Source: an uncultured Bacteroidales bacterium
GTDB lineage: Bacteria; Bacteroidota; Bacteroidia; Bacteroidales; UBA932
NCBI GenBank assembly: GCA_946402945.1
Contig: CAMIYB010000002.1
Coordinates: 40,415 to 104,414 of the forward strand
Direction: 5' to 3'
DNA length: 64,000 nucleotides
A model generated the notes under the pieces. That model was not told the origin of the DNA. It was given only the letters and a program-made list of their open reading frames with translations, and ran no database searches. Below, one piece after another: positions 53,932-63,982 of the stretch (position 1 is the stretch's first letter; each line of letters opens with the position of its first letter). The position numbers were made by a program, and so were the translations under genes.

Positions 53932-55860
53932 TTACAGCCAGCCTCCGTTTTTCGAGACCACGGGACGGCAGATGACGGAGACGGTGCGGGTGATTTCCAT
54001 GCCGCCCTCCTTATCTCCACCGATAACGGTACCGCCGTTGATGGCCTTGATGACGAATTTGGCGCTGCCAAACTGCTGAGGGGTAATCTTCAGGCGGCCG
54101 TACTCGATGACGGGGTCATCCTTCAGGGCGAGGGATGTCCGGTCGCGGTCCGAGACCTCCACGGAGAGATAGGTCAGCGTGGAGGCATTCCCGCCGAAAT
54201 AAGGCTCCAGGTCGATATGGTTGGTCTCGCCCTGGACGGCTTCCAGGCAGGGAGTACCTTCGATATTCATGAAGAGTTTCCATACGTCGATGGCACCGCC
54301 ACCCGTACCGCCACGGTACTTGTAAAGCTGCTGGGTACCGCCGTAGGAAGAACGCTTCCCGACGAGCAGGTCGTCGATGCTATTGGCAGAAGAGAGCAGC
54401 AGGGAGACGAACTCGTCCCGGGTGTAGGTCTTGCCGAGTTTCTTGGCATAGGCGAGGCCGAGGGCGACGACACCGCTCATGTGCGGGGCGGACATCGAAG
54501 TTCCCTGCGCGAAGGCGTATTCCGCACCGTCGCTGATGGTAGGAACCACGGTGGAAAGGATCTCGCCGTAGGAGTTACCGCTCTGGACCTCTCCGCCCGG
54601 GGCGAAGATGTTGGTACCGGGGCCATAACTTGAATAGTAGGCCGGGAGGTAGTCGGACGCCAGGGCACCTACGCTGATGTAGCGGTAATAACCGCCCGGA
54701 TACTCAGCATGGTCCAGGGTGCCGTTACCGGAGGAGAAGACGGCGATACCGCCATCCAACACGTCGTTGGGCGTTGCCTGGAAATAGTCGTAGGCGGCGA
54801 CTTCCGCTTCATAGGCCTCCGCAAACGCGGCATCCGAAGAGAAGGGATCGCCCGTATAGCCGTAGGAGCAATTGATAACGGCGGCGCCATTGTCCGCCGC
54901 ATATTTCACGGCGCGGAGGAAAGCGGCACTGCTGCCGGACCCTTCCGTCATGGCCTGGGCCGACATGATGCGGCAGCCGTCACCCTTGCCGGAGCCGCCC
55001 GCAACGCCGCAGACACCGATGCCGTTGTTGTTGACGGCGGCGATGGTGCCGGCGCAGTGGGTGCCATGGTTACCGGTCTCGTAGGTGATCGGCGTATTGC
55101 GGCGGGAGAAGTTGTAGCCGTAGATGTCATCGACAAAGCCGTTGCCATCGTCGTCCACATCGTCCTCACCGCTCAACTCCGCGGCGTTCACCCACATGTT
55201 GGCGGCCAGGTCGGGATGGTTCCACTGGACGCCTTCATCCACGACGGCCACGACGATGTCCGGGTCGCCTGCGCACAGGGCCCAGGCATCCTTGACATTG
55301 ATATCGGCTCCGGCACGGGCGTTGAGCCCGGCACGGACGTCACCGTTGTTGATGTAGTGCCACTGGTCCACCAGAGAAGGATCGTTGAAGGGATAGGTGA
55401 CTGCCTTGGTCACGAGACCCGGGGCATAGGGGGTCACCGACGCTTCTTCCGAGCGCATCAGGCGGTTGAACTCCACCTTGGCGACCTCTTCCCTCCCGGC
55501 GACCGCCAGGGCGACCGCCTCCGCGGAGGCATTCTCATCCAGTTCCAGCAGGTACCAGCGGTCCAGGCCGAAACGGGCTTCGAGGTCCTCCTTGCCGGGC
55601 GTGTGCGGGAAAAGTTTTTCCACGCCCCGGACGCCCAGCGTCGAGCGGAGGGCCTTCTCGCCCTGCTCACGCTGCGCGGGATCCAGTTTGACCATCAGTT
55701 CCCCGGCGGATGCCGAACGGGCCGAATTCGAAATCTTGGCCTCAGGATAATTGTTCTGCACAGCCTTGCCCGCCTGGGCGGTCGGCTCCTGCTCCCGGGA
55801 GCAGGAAAGCGCCAGGAGCGTCAGGATCGCAGAAAGAGTCAAAAATCTGTATGCTTTCAT
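53932..55860 (-). CDS. S8 family subtilisin-like protease, lipoprotein
   Basis: Lipobox LTLLALSC; VAVVDEGVQWNHPDL, NHGTHCAGTIAAV, GTSMSAPHMSGVVALGLAY; I9-like propeptide region. Confidence 0.94.
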   Translation of the reverse strand: MKAYRFLTLSAILTLLALSCSREQEPTAQAGKAVQNNYPEAKISNSARSASAGELMVKLDPAQREQGEKALRSTLGVRGVEKLFPHTPGKEDLEARFGLDRWYLLELDENASAEAVALAVAGREEVAKVEFNRLMRSEEASVTPYAPGLVTKAVTYPFNDPSLVDQWHYINNGDVRAGLNARAGADINVKDAWALCAGDPDIVVAVVDEGVQWNHPDLAANMWVNAAELSGEDDVDDDGNGFVDDIYGYNFSRRNTPITYETGNHGTHCAGTIAAVNNNGIGVCGVAGGSGKGDGCRIMSAQAMTEGSGSSAAFLRAVKYAADNGAAVINCSYGYTGDPFSSDAAFAEAYEAEVAAYDYFQATPNDVLDGGIAVFSSGNGTLDHAEYPGGYYRYISVGALASDYLPAYYSSYGPGTNIFAPGGEVQSGNSYGEILSTVVPTISDGAEYAFAQGTSMSAPHMSGVVALGLAYAKKLGKTYTRDEFVSLLLSSANSIDDLLVGKRSSYGGTQQLYKYRGGTGGGAIDVWKLFMNIEGTPCLEAVQGETNHIDLEPYFGGNASTLTYLSVEVSDRDRTSLALKDDPVIEYGRLKITPQQFGSAKFVIKAINGGTVIGGDKEGGMEITRTVSVICRPVVSKNGGWL

Positions 55861-55879
55861 TTCCATAATCATTCAAGGT

Positions 55880-58363
55880 TTAACGAATCGGCCGGAGGTG
55901 GTCCTGCAGGCGGATTTCGCCGGATTCCACCGTCTCGGCGGCAGGAAGGACCTCTGCGCGGAAGGAAGCGACCTTGCGCTCCGGTGCAGACATCTTCACA
56001 CCCGTTGCTTCAGGATAGATGACAAAGTGCTTGCAGGCCTCCTCGAAGATGGATTCGGCATGTCCCTGCTGCGTTTCCACACTGTTCTTGCGGACCCGGA
56101 ACGGAGCCGGACGGCGCGTCGCGGCGGCTGCGGGAGCCGGAGCGGGCGTGGCTGCAGGAGCGAGACCGGAATCATCCTTCTCGGGATCCACCAGCAGCAG
56201 GTTGGTGTAGATGGCGTAGGTGTCATCGTAGGTGTTGCCCAACTGATCGAAATAGGTCATGAAGGCGAAACCGTCGAACTGGTAGTTGGAGTACCGGGAG
56301 ACGAAGGCGATGACGCCGTCGGCGACGAAACCGCCGATGATCAACTGGTCGTTTTCGGAGTAGGCCAGCAGGGACATGATATTACCCGTAGAGGCATACC
56401 GGTCTTCCATACCGGCTTCATAGACACCCAGGCGCGGATACATCGTAAAGCCGCCGTCCTCGAACTCTTCCATCATCTGCTCGTAGTGGCACATGATGTT
56501 GCCGCTGAGGTAGTCGAACCAGACCGCGTCATTATCGATACCGAGCGTCTTGGTCGCACGCGGGAACAGGCCCTTCGCCCAGACGACTTCCTCTTCCGGA
56601 TCATAGACCAGGGTCGCCTGGCCTTGATAGCAGCGCTGCGGGTCGCCGATCGGACGCAGATCCTCATCGACGTTAAGACGGTCCTTCGCGTAATAGTTGT
56701 AGGTGCCGTCATAAGCGGTGGTGGAGGATGCCGTCTTGACGTTGCGGGAAGAGTACTTGCGATAGACATTGTTGGGCTCGCCCGAAGTATAGACGGAGGT
56801 GGTCAGCGTTTCCTGGACGAAACCGTTGTCGGCGACGGCCAGCAGGACGTATTCCGTACCCGGGGCCAAGCCCGTGAAGATACCCTCGATCATGGCGTCG
56901 TTGACCTTCGCCAGGGTGGTATCGGGCACCTCGTTCTCCGCATCCGGATCGGTCAGTTCGGCGACGATGGCATCGATGTCAGCATCGATGTCGGCGCGGT
57001 CGTAGAGCCCGTAGTAGAGGGTCTCGATTTCCTCGCCGCTGATGTAATACTGGACCGAATTCTCGGCCGTGTTACCGCTCTTGGCATATTTATCGTTGGC
57101 CGTCAGGCCCATGCTGAGTTTGATGGGATACTCCTCGCCGGCCGCGATATAGCCGAAGGGCTTGCTGACGGTCGTCTGCACCTCGCCGTTCTTGTCAAGG
57201 CCGACGCCGACCAGCGTGTACAGGCCGGTCTTGTCGAAGGAAAGCCTGATGCGGCCGGAACTGTTTAGGGTCTTGCATCCGGGCAGGGAACCGTCGGCGA
57301 TGACGATGGCCTTTTCCGAAGCTTCCACATCATTCAGACGGCCCTCGAACACCTGATAGACAAATTTCTTGACATCGGCGCCCAGCGTCAGGTTGAGCGT
57401 CAGGTTGCCGGCTGCGTCGGAATGGTTGGACTCGACCTTGACATCGTAATCCACGGCGCTGTAGCCGGGCAGTACGAGACGGAACATACCGTTGCCGTTG
57501 GCGTAGGTGACGCTGCCGCTCTGGTACTCGATGGCCAGACCCTGTTTGGGGAAGGTCAGGACACCGTCGGTCAGTGTGCCGTAGGAGTCGCCGTTCACCC
57601 AATATTCAGGGCTGTAGGAAGAACCGATCTGCTCGAAGCCGTTGACCGAAACACCGAGGGGCTGCGGTTTCATCTTGACCTTGGTCGGGTCGGTCGCGTC
57701 GATATCGACGGTCGACCCCGCGACGTGATACGACTCCGCAGCCTCCTCACTCCGGCCGAAGAGGGCCGCGATCAACTTCACCGGGAAGAAGTCCGGGAAA
57801 CGGTAATAGCCCGGGAGGTCCGCCCGTTCGTAGATATCGACTTCGCCTTCGGAATACTTGTTCGGAATAACCCAGATGGACGAGACAAAGTCATCACGCA
57901 TTTTGGCCTTGCCGAGGTAGTTCCACTGGACGCGGATGACCTCGAAACTGAGGGTCGTCGGGAGCGCCGTGTAGTAGGACACATTCTGGGGGCCGTCCAC
58001 GGAAAGGGACACCGCATAGTTGATACCGATCTTCGCATCGTCGAAGTGGACCTTGAAGGTGGTCGAGGTCTGGCCCTTCTCAAAGACGATGGGATCGACC
58101 TTGAAGATCTGGGCCTCGGAGGTATCGGTCACAACCGGCGTGAACACCTTGCGCGCGGACTTGTCCTTACGCATCGCCGTAAAGGTGAAGAAGGTGTCGT
58201 CGGTCGGCTCCAGCTCATTGGAACCGAGGTGCTCCTGGGTCGGGAAATAGAACAACTGGCTGTCAGCCCAGTCCTGGGGGCCGGGTTGGAACTCCTCCTT
58301 CACGGAGCAGGAGACCAGGGCCGCCAGTACGAGGAATGATGCAATATATCTGAGTGCTTTCAT
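55880..58363 (-). CDS. Surface lipoprotein of a SusCD operon, unknown function
   Basis: MKALRYIASFLVLAALVSCSVKEEFQPGPQDWADSQLFYFP; directly downstream of SusD; Pro/Ala-rich linker near C-terminus. Confidence 0.75.
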   Translation of the reverse strand: MKALRYIASFLVLAALVSCSVKEEFQPGPQDWADSQLFYFPTQEHLGSNELEPTDDTFFTFTAMRKDKSARKVFTPVVTDTSEAQIFKVDPIVFEKGQTSTTFKVHFDDAKIGINYAVSLSVDGPQNVSYYTALPTTLSFEVIRVQWNYLGKAKMRDDFVSSIWVIPNKYSEGEVDIYERADLPGYYRFPDFFPVKLIAALFGRSEEAAESYHVAGSTVDIDATDPTKVKMKPQPLGVSVNGFEQIGSSYSPEYWVNGDSYGTLTDGVLTFPKQGLAIEYQSGSVTYANGNGMFRLVLPGYSAVDYDVKVESNHSDAAGNLTLNLTLGADVKKFVYQVFEGRLNDVEASEKAIVIADGSLPGCKTLNSSGRIRLSFDKTGLYTLVGVGLDKNGEVQTTVSKPFGYIAAGEEYPIKLSMGLTANDKYAKSGNTAENSVQYYISGEEIETLYYGLYDRADIDADIDAIVAELTDPDAENEVPDTTLAKVNDAMIEGIFTGLAPGTEYVLLAVADNGFVQETLTTSVYTSGEPNNVYRKYSSRNVKTASSTTAYDGTYNYYAKDRLNVDEDLRPIGDPQRCYQGQATLVYDPEEEVVWAKGLFPRATKTLGIDNDAVWFDYLSGNIMCHYEQMMEEFEDGGFTMYPRLGVYEAGMEDRYASTGNIMSLLAYSENDQLIIGGFVADGVIAFVSRYSNYQFDGFAFMTYFDQLGNTYDDTYAIYTNLLLVDPEKDDSGLAPAATPAPAPAAAATRRPAPFRVRKNSVETQQGHAESIFEEACKHFVIYPEATGVKMSAPERKVASFRAEVLPAAETVESGEIRLQDHLRPIR

Positions 58364-58377
58364 ATCTTCGGAGTATT

Positions 58378-60048
58378 TTATTTCCACAGTTTGATTTTAC
58401 CGGACGGGTCCGGGTTGTTGCTCACATCGGTGATACCGAGGTTATTCTGGAACTCGGAGCGGGTGACGACGATGTTCCAAACGGGAGAAGGCGTGCCGTC
58501 GGAGTTGAAACTGTCGGCGGTGTTGAGGCGCTCGACCTGGGCGTGGTTCGTACCCTCGTAGCCACGGTGGATGCCCTTGTTGCCATAGCGCTTGTAGTCG
58601 AAGATGAGGATACCCTCACCCCAGAACTCGATGCGCTTCTGGAGGAACAGTTCGTCGAGGAAACCCTTGACCGAGGCGCTGCGGCCGGTACAGTCGTAAC
58701 TCTGGTCGGTGTAACGGGTCTTCATGACGGTGTTGAGCGCCTTGATGGCTCCGGCCAGGTCGTTGTCGCGGGCCAGGGCTTCCGCATAGAGGAAGTGCAT
58801 CTCCTCGATACGCATCAGGCAGTAGTCCGAGGCGTTGCCGACATTGTAGTCGTTGCACTCGCCATGGGCCGGGCGGAACTTGATGGCCTGGTAAGCGACA
58901 GCGGGCGTCAGGCTCAAGGCGGTGGAACCGTTCAGGAAGGCATCCTGATCCTCGGCCGAGCCGGCCAGCTTGTAATTATAGTAGGACATGAAGTCGGGAT
59001 CCAGCCAGGAGTGCTTGCGGAAATCCTTGTCGTTGATGAAGTTGTAGAGCTCCTTGTTGATACCGAGTTTGGTCAGCGTCATATAGCCCCACTGGGCTTC
59101 GCCGGACATGTGGGCCGGGAAGGCGAGGAGGTTGTTGAAGTTTTCGCTCGAAACGGTCAGACCCCAGATCCAGGCATTGTTGGCGGAGCCGTTGTTGAAG
59201 CCGTTCACCGGGTCTTCCCACTGCTCCTGGTTGAGCGGGATCCTGCCGCTCTCGTCAATGACCTTCTTGGCATAGCGGGCGGCCTCCTTGTAGTTGCCGT
59301 CGGCCATGTAGGCGCGGGCGAAGAGGCCGTAGACGCCCCAGATGGTCGGCGTGGTATAGCCGCTCTTGACATTCGCAAGATACTCGGCCGCCTTTTCGAG
59401 ATCGGAGAAGATGAACGCATACATCTTCTCATGCGGGGCGCGCGGGTTGTTCTTGGCCTGTTCGAAGTCGATGGTCTCATCGACGATCGGGACGGTCAGG
59501 CCCATCACCTTGCTGACATCGGTGTAAACCCCGTTGTTGGAGACCGGCTCATAGAGACGGGCCAGGTCGAGGTAGAAGTAGGCGCGGTAGGCATAGGCCA
59601 GGCCCAGGTAACGGAGCATCTCGTCGGTGGCCGTATCGGGATCCACCACGGAGATGATGTCGTTGCAGGATTTGATCCACTTGTAGTAACCCACCCAGAA
59701 AGACTGGGCATAGACATATTCGGATCCCTGGTATTCATTGGTCGCCCAGTTGCCGAACCAGTTGTACCCCGGTTCGCCCTGGCAGGCGATATCCTCGAGC
59801 ATGAAGTCGGTAGCCGTGTGGAGGGCGGGCAGACCGAAGTCATAGTGACGGTTGCCGCTGCCCAGGAGGGCGCCCGAACGCATCATCTGCACCGGAAGGG
59901 CGTTGGCCTGGGCCTTGAGCGCCTCTTCGCTCTTGGACACCTGCGCCAGCGTCTGCGTACTGCTCTCCGGGAAGGTTTCCTGGATACACCCGGCCGCCAG
60001 GAATGCGAAGGCCAGGATGAAGGAATATTTCAGAACATTGTTTTTCAT
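58378..60048 (-). CDS. RagB/SusD family lipoprotein
   Basis: MKNNVLKYSFILAFAFLAAGCIQETFPESSTQT; SusD-like text; adjacent to SusC. Confidence 0.95.
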   Translation of the reverse strand: MKNNVLKYSFILAFAFLAAGCIQETFPESSTQTLAQVSKSEEALKAQANALPVQMMRSGALLGSGNRHYDFGLPALHTATDFMLEDIACQGEPGYNWFGNWATNEYQGSEYVYAQSFWVGYYKWIKSCNDIISVVDPDTATDEMLRYLGLAYAYRAYFYLDLARLYEPVSNNGVYTDVSKVMGLTVPIVDETIDFEQAKNNPRAPHEKMYAFIFSDLEKAAEYLANVKSGYTTPTIWGVYGLFARAYMADGNYKEAARYAKKVIDESGRIPLNQEQWEDPVNGFNNGSANNAWIWGLTVSSENFNNLLAFPAHMSGEAQWGYMTLTKLGINKELYNFINDKDFRKHSWLDPDFMSYYNYKLAGSAEDQDAFLNGSTALSLTPAVAYQAIKFRPAHGECNDYNVGNASDYCLMRIEEMHFLYAEALARDNDLAGAIKALNTVMKTRYTDQSYDCTGRSASVKGFLDELFLQKRIEFWGEGILIFDYKRYGNKGIHRGYEGTNHAQVERLNTADSFNSDGTPSPVWNIVVTRSEFQNNLGITDVSNNPDPSGKIKLWK

Positions 60049-60063
60049 ACGCGGAACCTCCTT

Positions 60064-63000
60064 TTAGAATGTAATGTTGATACCGCCGGAGAAGGTGCGG
60101 ATCGGGGAGTTGTAAGCATAGTTGGTCGAACCCGAGAAACTGAATCGCGGATCCAGACCCTGACGATAGGACCAATACCAGATGTTGTCACACATCAAAT
60201 ATACACGCACGCGCGAGAGACGGATCGCGTCGGTCCATTTCTTCGGCAGGGTATATCCGAGCTGGGCGTTCTGGATGTTCAGGTAACTGGCGGGAACCAG
60301 GAAACGGTCGGACTCACTGGAGGTGTACTGGTCCTGATAGACGATACGCGGGATATCGGAACCCGGGTTCTCCGGGGTCCATGCGTTCAGCGCATCCTTG
60401 TGGAAGTTGCTGCCGACGCTCGTGGAAGGGGAAGACATCAGGGCCGCATAACCGGAGTCGTAGGTCTTGCCGCCGAGGGAGTAGGTGAACTGGACGGCGA
60501 AGTCGAAACCGCCGGCCTCGATGCTCGTACCGAAACCGCCATAGAGTTTCGGGGTGGTGTCCTCGCAGAGGTACTGGGTCGCCGCGGAGTAGTCCTTGGT
60601 CTTGACCCGGCGGATCAGGGTGCCGTCGGCATCCTTGATATCCTGCCACCACTGGGACTGGCCGTCCTCATGGTCGATGCCCGCGTACTTGCGGATGTAG
60701 AAGGTATTGAGCGGCAGGCCCTCGCCGATGTACTTGTTGCCGGAGGCGAAACCGCCGTGGCCGTCGATGTTGAGGGTCTTGTTCTCTTCGGGGAGCATCA
60801 GGATCTTGTTGGTGTAGTGCGTGGCGTTGAAGTTGATATCCCAGCGGAAGTTGCGGCGGTTGACGGCCGTGGCAGAGATGTTGAACTCGACACCGCTGTT
60901 GCGCATGTCACCGATGTTGTCATAGTAGCCGGAATAACCGAGCGAGCGCGGCACCGTGAACCAGAAGAGCATGTCGGAAGTCAGGCGGTAGAAATACTCG
61001 ATACCGCCGCGGATGCGGCCGCCGAGGAGTTCGAAATCGACACCGGCGTTGATGTTGGTGTTGGTTTCCCAGGTGATCTGCGGATTACCCTTGCCGGCGA
61101 AGGAGATGGCAAGTTCGCCTTCGTTGTTGGAGATGCCGTAAGTATCGGTGTAGAGGTAGTTGCCGATGTTATCGTTACCCTGCGAACCGATGGAGGCCTT
61201 GATCTTCAGCATGTCCACCCACTGGGCCTTGAACCAGGGCTCGCGGTTGATCAGCCAGCCGACGCCGGCCGACCAGAAGTTGGCCCAGCGGTAATCGACG
61301 GCGAAACGCGAGGAGGCGTCCAGACGGTAGGAGGCGCTCACGAAGATCTTGTTGTCGTAGTCGTACTGGACACGGGTGAAGTAACCTTCCGTGTTGTAGC
61401 GGCCGCGGGAGGAAGCGGCGCTCTGGGCATCGACGACGGCACCGTTGAGTTCGAGGTTGTCCAGGGAGAACATCTTCGTCTTGCTGGCGGACAGGGAGGA
61501 ACTCGTGGTGTTGTAGTTCTCATGACCGATCATCGCGCCGATGTGATGGACCTGGGCGATGGTCTTGTTGTAGTCGAGGTATTCCTGGAGGTTGAGCGCG
61601 AAGTAACGGCTGTGGCCCTTGGAGATGGAACCGCCGTTCGAGGCGAACTGGCCGTAGTACATGTTGCTCATGTCCGTGGAACGGGTCTCGTCCAGGTTGA
61701 AACCGGCGTTGAAGGTGAACTTGAAGTCCTTCAGGAAGCGCACCTCGGCGAAGGCCTGGGTCGTGACGGCGTTGCCTTCGGAGTTGCTGATATCCAGGCG
61801 GGCCAGGCTCAGGGCGTTGGCGTTCGGGTTGTTCGGACGGGTCAGACCGGCGTTCATACCGTTACCGAAATCGTAGACGGTGATGCCGTGGGAATCGATG
61901 AGGATGTTGCCCTGCCCGTCACGGATGTACACCGGATAGATCGGGGCCATGGTGGCCGCGAAACCGAAGATATTGCCGGTGGAACCCGCGGAGCCTTCAT
62001 CGCCGTTGGAGTTGTTCCAGTTGAAGTTGGTATAGCCGATATTGGCGCCGATGCGCAACCACTCTTTGGCCTGGTATTCGGCTTTGAGCCGGCCGGTAAA
62101 GCGGTACATGTCGTTGCCATAGACGATACCCTTGTTGTTCAGGTAGCCGAAGGAGGCATGGACCGAAGCCCTGTCGCTGGAGCCGGAGACGCTCACGTTG
62201 TACTCCTGGCGGAAGCCCGTCTGATAGACGGCGTCCATCCAGTTGTCGGCCGTGAGGTAGTATTCCTGACCGTTATAGGCCATCCGGCGGCCCAGCGTGG
62301 CGTTGGGGTTCAGGCGGCCGTTGGAGCCGACCAGGTACTGGCCTTCCGGGATGTTGTAGATGTTGTATCCCAGACCGCCCTGGTTGGACGACAGGACCAG
62401 CGCGCTCGCCGCGGCGACGTGCGCCGCATTGTTGGTATAGTTGCCGTCGGCCGAGAGGCGGTAGTAGTCGTACAGGGTGCGGTAATGCATCTCATAGTAC
62501 TGGCCCGGGTCGGTGATGTAGTCGTAGAACTGGAGGGCCTTGGTATTGACACCCCACTTTGCGTCCACATTGACCGTCGCCTGGCCGGACTTGCCCTTCT
62601 TGGTGGTGATCATGATGACACCGTTGGCGCCACGGGCACCGTAGAGGGCGTTGGAAGCCGCATCCTTGAGGACCGTCATCGACTCGATATCCGCCGGGTT
62701 GATGTTGTTCATGTCACCGCCGTACGGGATACCGTCCACGACATAGAGCGGAGTGGAATCCGCATTGATGGAACTGATACCGCGGATGATGATGGACGGG
62801 CTGGACCCGAGGGAACCGGAGGACGTGGTCATCTGGACACCGGCGACGAGACCTTCCAGGGAGCGGGTCACATCGGAGGTCTGCACCTTGGAGATGTCGG
62901 ATGACTTGACGACGGCCGCCGATCCGGTAAAGGCCTCCTTGGTGGAGGTACCGAACGCGACGACGATGGTCTCCGCGAGGGTCTCGCTGTCGGGGTGGAG

Positions 63001-63282
63001 CTGCACATCATGCCTGCTCTGCCCGTCGACGGGTATCTCGACATTCTTGTAGCCTACGGATGAGAAAATCAGCGTGCCGCTGGAGGAGACGGTGATGGAA
63101 TAATTACCATCCACGTCCGTCGCTCCGCCCGTCTGGGTCCCCGCGATCTGGATGGCCGCGAAGGGAACCGGCTCCCCGGTCGAGGCGTCCGTCACGACGC
63201 CGGAGACCGTGAGGGTCTGGGCGAAGGCCGCAGATCCGACGAGCAGCGACAACATTACGAATAGAACCTTGATTCTTTTCAT
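60064..63282 (-). CDS. SusC/RagA-like TonB-dependent transporter
   Basis: MKRIKVLFVMLSLLVGSAAFAQTLTVSGVVTDASTGEPVPFAAIQI; LYGARGANGVIMITTKKG; C-terminal barrel. Confidence 0.96.
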   Translation of the reverse strand: MKRIKVLFVMLSLLVGSAAFAQTLTVSGVVTDASTGEPVPFAAIQIAGTQTGGATDVDGNYSITVSSSGTLIFSSVGYKNVEIPVDGQSRHDVQLHPDSETLAETIVVAFGTSTKEAFTGSAAVVKSSDISKVQTSDVTRSLEGLVAGVQMTTSSGSLGSSPSIIIRGISSINADSTPLYVVDGIPYGGDMNNINPADIESMTVLKDAASNALYGARGANGVIMITTKKGKSGQATVNVDAKWGVNTKALQFYDYITDPGQYYEMHYRTLYDYYRLSADGNYTNNAAHVAAASALVLSSNQGGLGYNIYNIPEGQYLVGSNGRLNPNATLGRRMAYNGQEYYLTADNWMDAVYQTGFRQEYNVSVSGSSDRASVHASFGYLNNKGIVYGNDMYRFTGRLKAEYQAKEWLRIGANIGYTNFNWNNSNGDEGSAGSTGNIFGFAATMAPIYPVYIRDGQGNILIDSHGITVYDFGNGMNAGLTRPNNPNANALSLARLDISNSEGNAVTTQAFAEVRFLKDFKFTFNAGFNLDETRSTDMSNMYYGQFASNGGSISKGHSRYFALNLQEYLDYNKTIAQVHHIGAMIGHENYNTTSSSLSASKTKMFSLDNLELNGAVVDAQSAASSRGRYNTEGYFTRVQYDYDNKIFVSASYRLDASSRFAVDYRWANFWSAGVGWLINREPWFKAQWVDMLKIKASIGSQGNDNIGNYLYTDTYGISNNEGELAISFAGKGNPQITWETNTNINAGVDFELLGGRIRGGIEYFYRLTSDMLFWFTVPRSLGYSGYYDNIGDMRNSGVEFNISATAVNRRNFRWDINFNATHYTNKILMLPEENKTLNIDGHGGFASGNKYIGEGLPLNTFYIRKYAGIDHEDGQSQWWQDIKDADGTLIRRVKTKDYSAATQYLCEDTTPKLYGGFGTSIEAGGFDFAVQFTYSLGGKTYDSGYAALMSSPSTSVGSNFHKDALNAWTPENPGSDIPRIVYQDQYTSSESDRFLVPASYLNIQNAQLGYTLPKKWTDAIRLSRVRVYLMCDNIWYWSYRQGLDPRFSFSGSTNYAYNSPIRTFSGGINITF

Positions 63283-63623
63283 AAGCTATTCATTTAATAC
63301 ACAAACATTTGAATAAGTTCAAACCAATCTTTTCCCCCTTTAGGGGGAGTCTTTTCGGACGCATCTTCCCGATTTATCGTGGGAACAATACGCACAATTT
63401 CCGCAAATTAACGAATTTTTTATGGTTTTTCCAAACCCGAAAAACGCTGGCAAAATGGGGCGTTTGGGCGTTTTTATCGTTTTAGAACATGCTAATTTTC
63501 AATAACATGCAGGAAGTCGCTTATAATTTCCCGGGTTTTTGCAGAATTCTCTTACAAATAGTAAGATATCGCTCTTTTTCAATTTTTTTCTTTAGTCCCG
63601 GAAGAAAGATTTTTTCAATTCTT

Positions 63624-63656
63624 TTTGCAAAGTTCCAAGAGTTTTTTGTACCTTTG
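63624..63656 (+). promoter_or_regulatory. Promoter of tRNA-Ser
   Basis: TTTG (63624-63627), 21-nt spacer, TACCTTTG (63649-63656). Confidence 0.75.
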
Positions 63657-63685
63657 CAGTCCGATTCTTTCGATCGGCACTTTTT

Positions 63686-63773
63686 GGAGAGATGCTCGAG
63701 TGGCTGAAGAGGCACGCCTGGAAAGCGTGTGTACCCCAAAAGGGTATCGCGAGTTCGAATCTCGCTCTCTCCG
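63686..63773 (+). tRNA. tRNA-Ser (GGA)
   Basis: Acceptor GGAGAGA/TCTCTCC, anticodon stem CACGC-CTGGAAA-GCGTG, long variable arm, GAGTTCGAATCTC T-arm. Confidence 0.95.
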
Positions 63774-63832
63774 CAAAATGAACGGAAAATCGCGCCAAGT
63801 TCACTTGAGCGCGATTTTTTCGTTCATTTTGA
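63774..63832 (+). terminator. Strong terminator-like hairpin downstream of tRNA-Ser
   Basis: AAAATGAACGgAAAATCGCGC...GCGCGATTTTttCGTTCATTTT, about 20-bp stem. Confidence 0.75.
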
Positions 63833-63982
63833 AAGCCCCGCCGGCCAGGCGGGGCGAGATGTCGGAGCCCGCAAGGGCGACGAAATCTCGGAGAGTTTGT
63901 GCGTAGGGGCCGGATGCCTTAATATATCGCTTTGCAAGGACCCCCCGGGAGGGCCCCGAGATAGCGCAAGCGCAGCGCCGCG

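Noticed and set aside
58354-62904. 1516-aa plus-strand ORF antisense to susC/susD
   Set aside because: Lies opposite confident SusC/SusD genes; composition (V/G/D/R/H-rich, no domains) is typical of the antisense frame of GC-rich genes.
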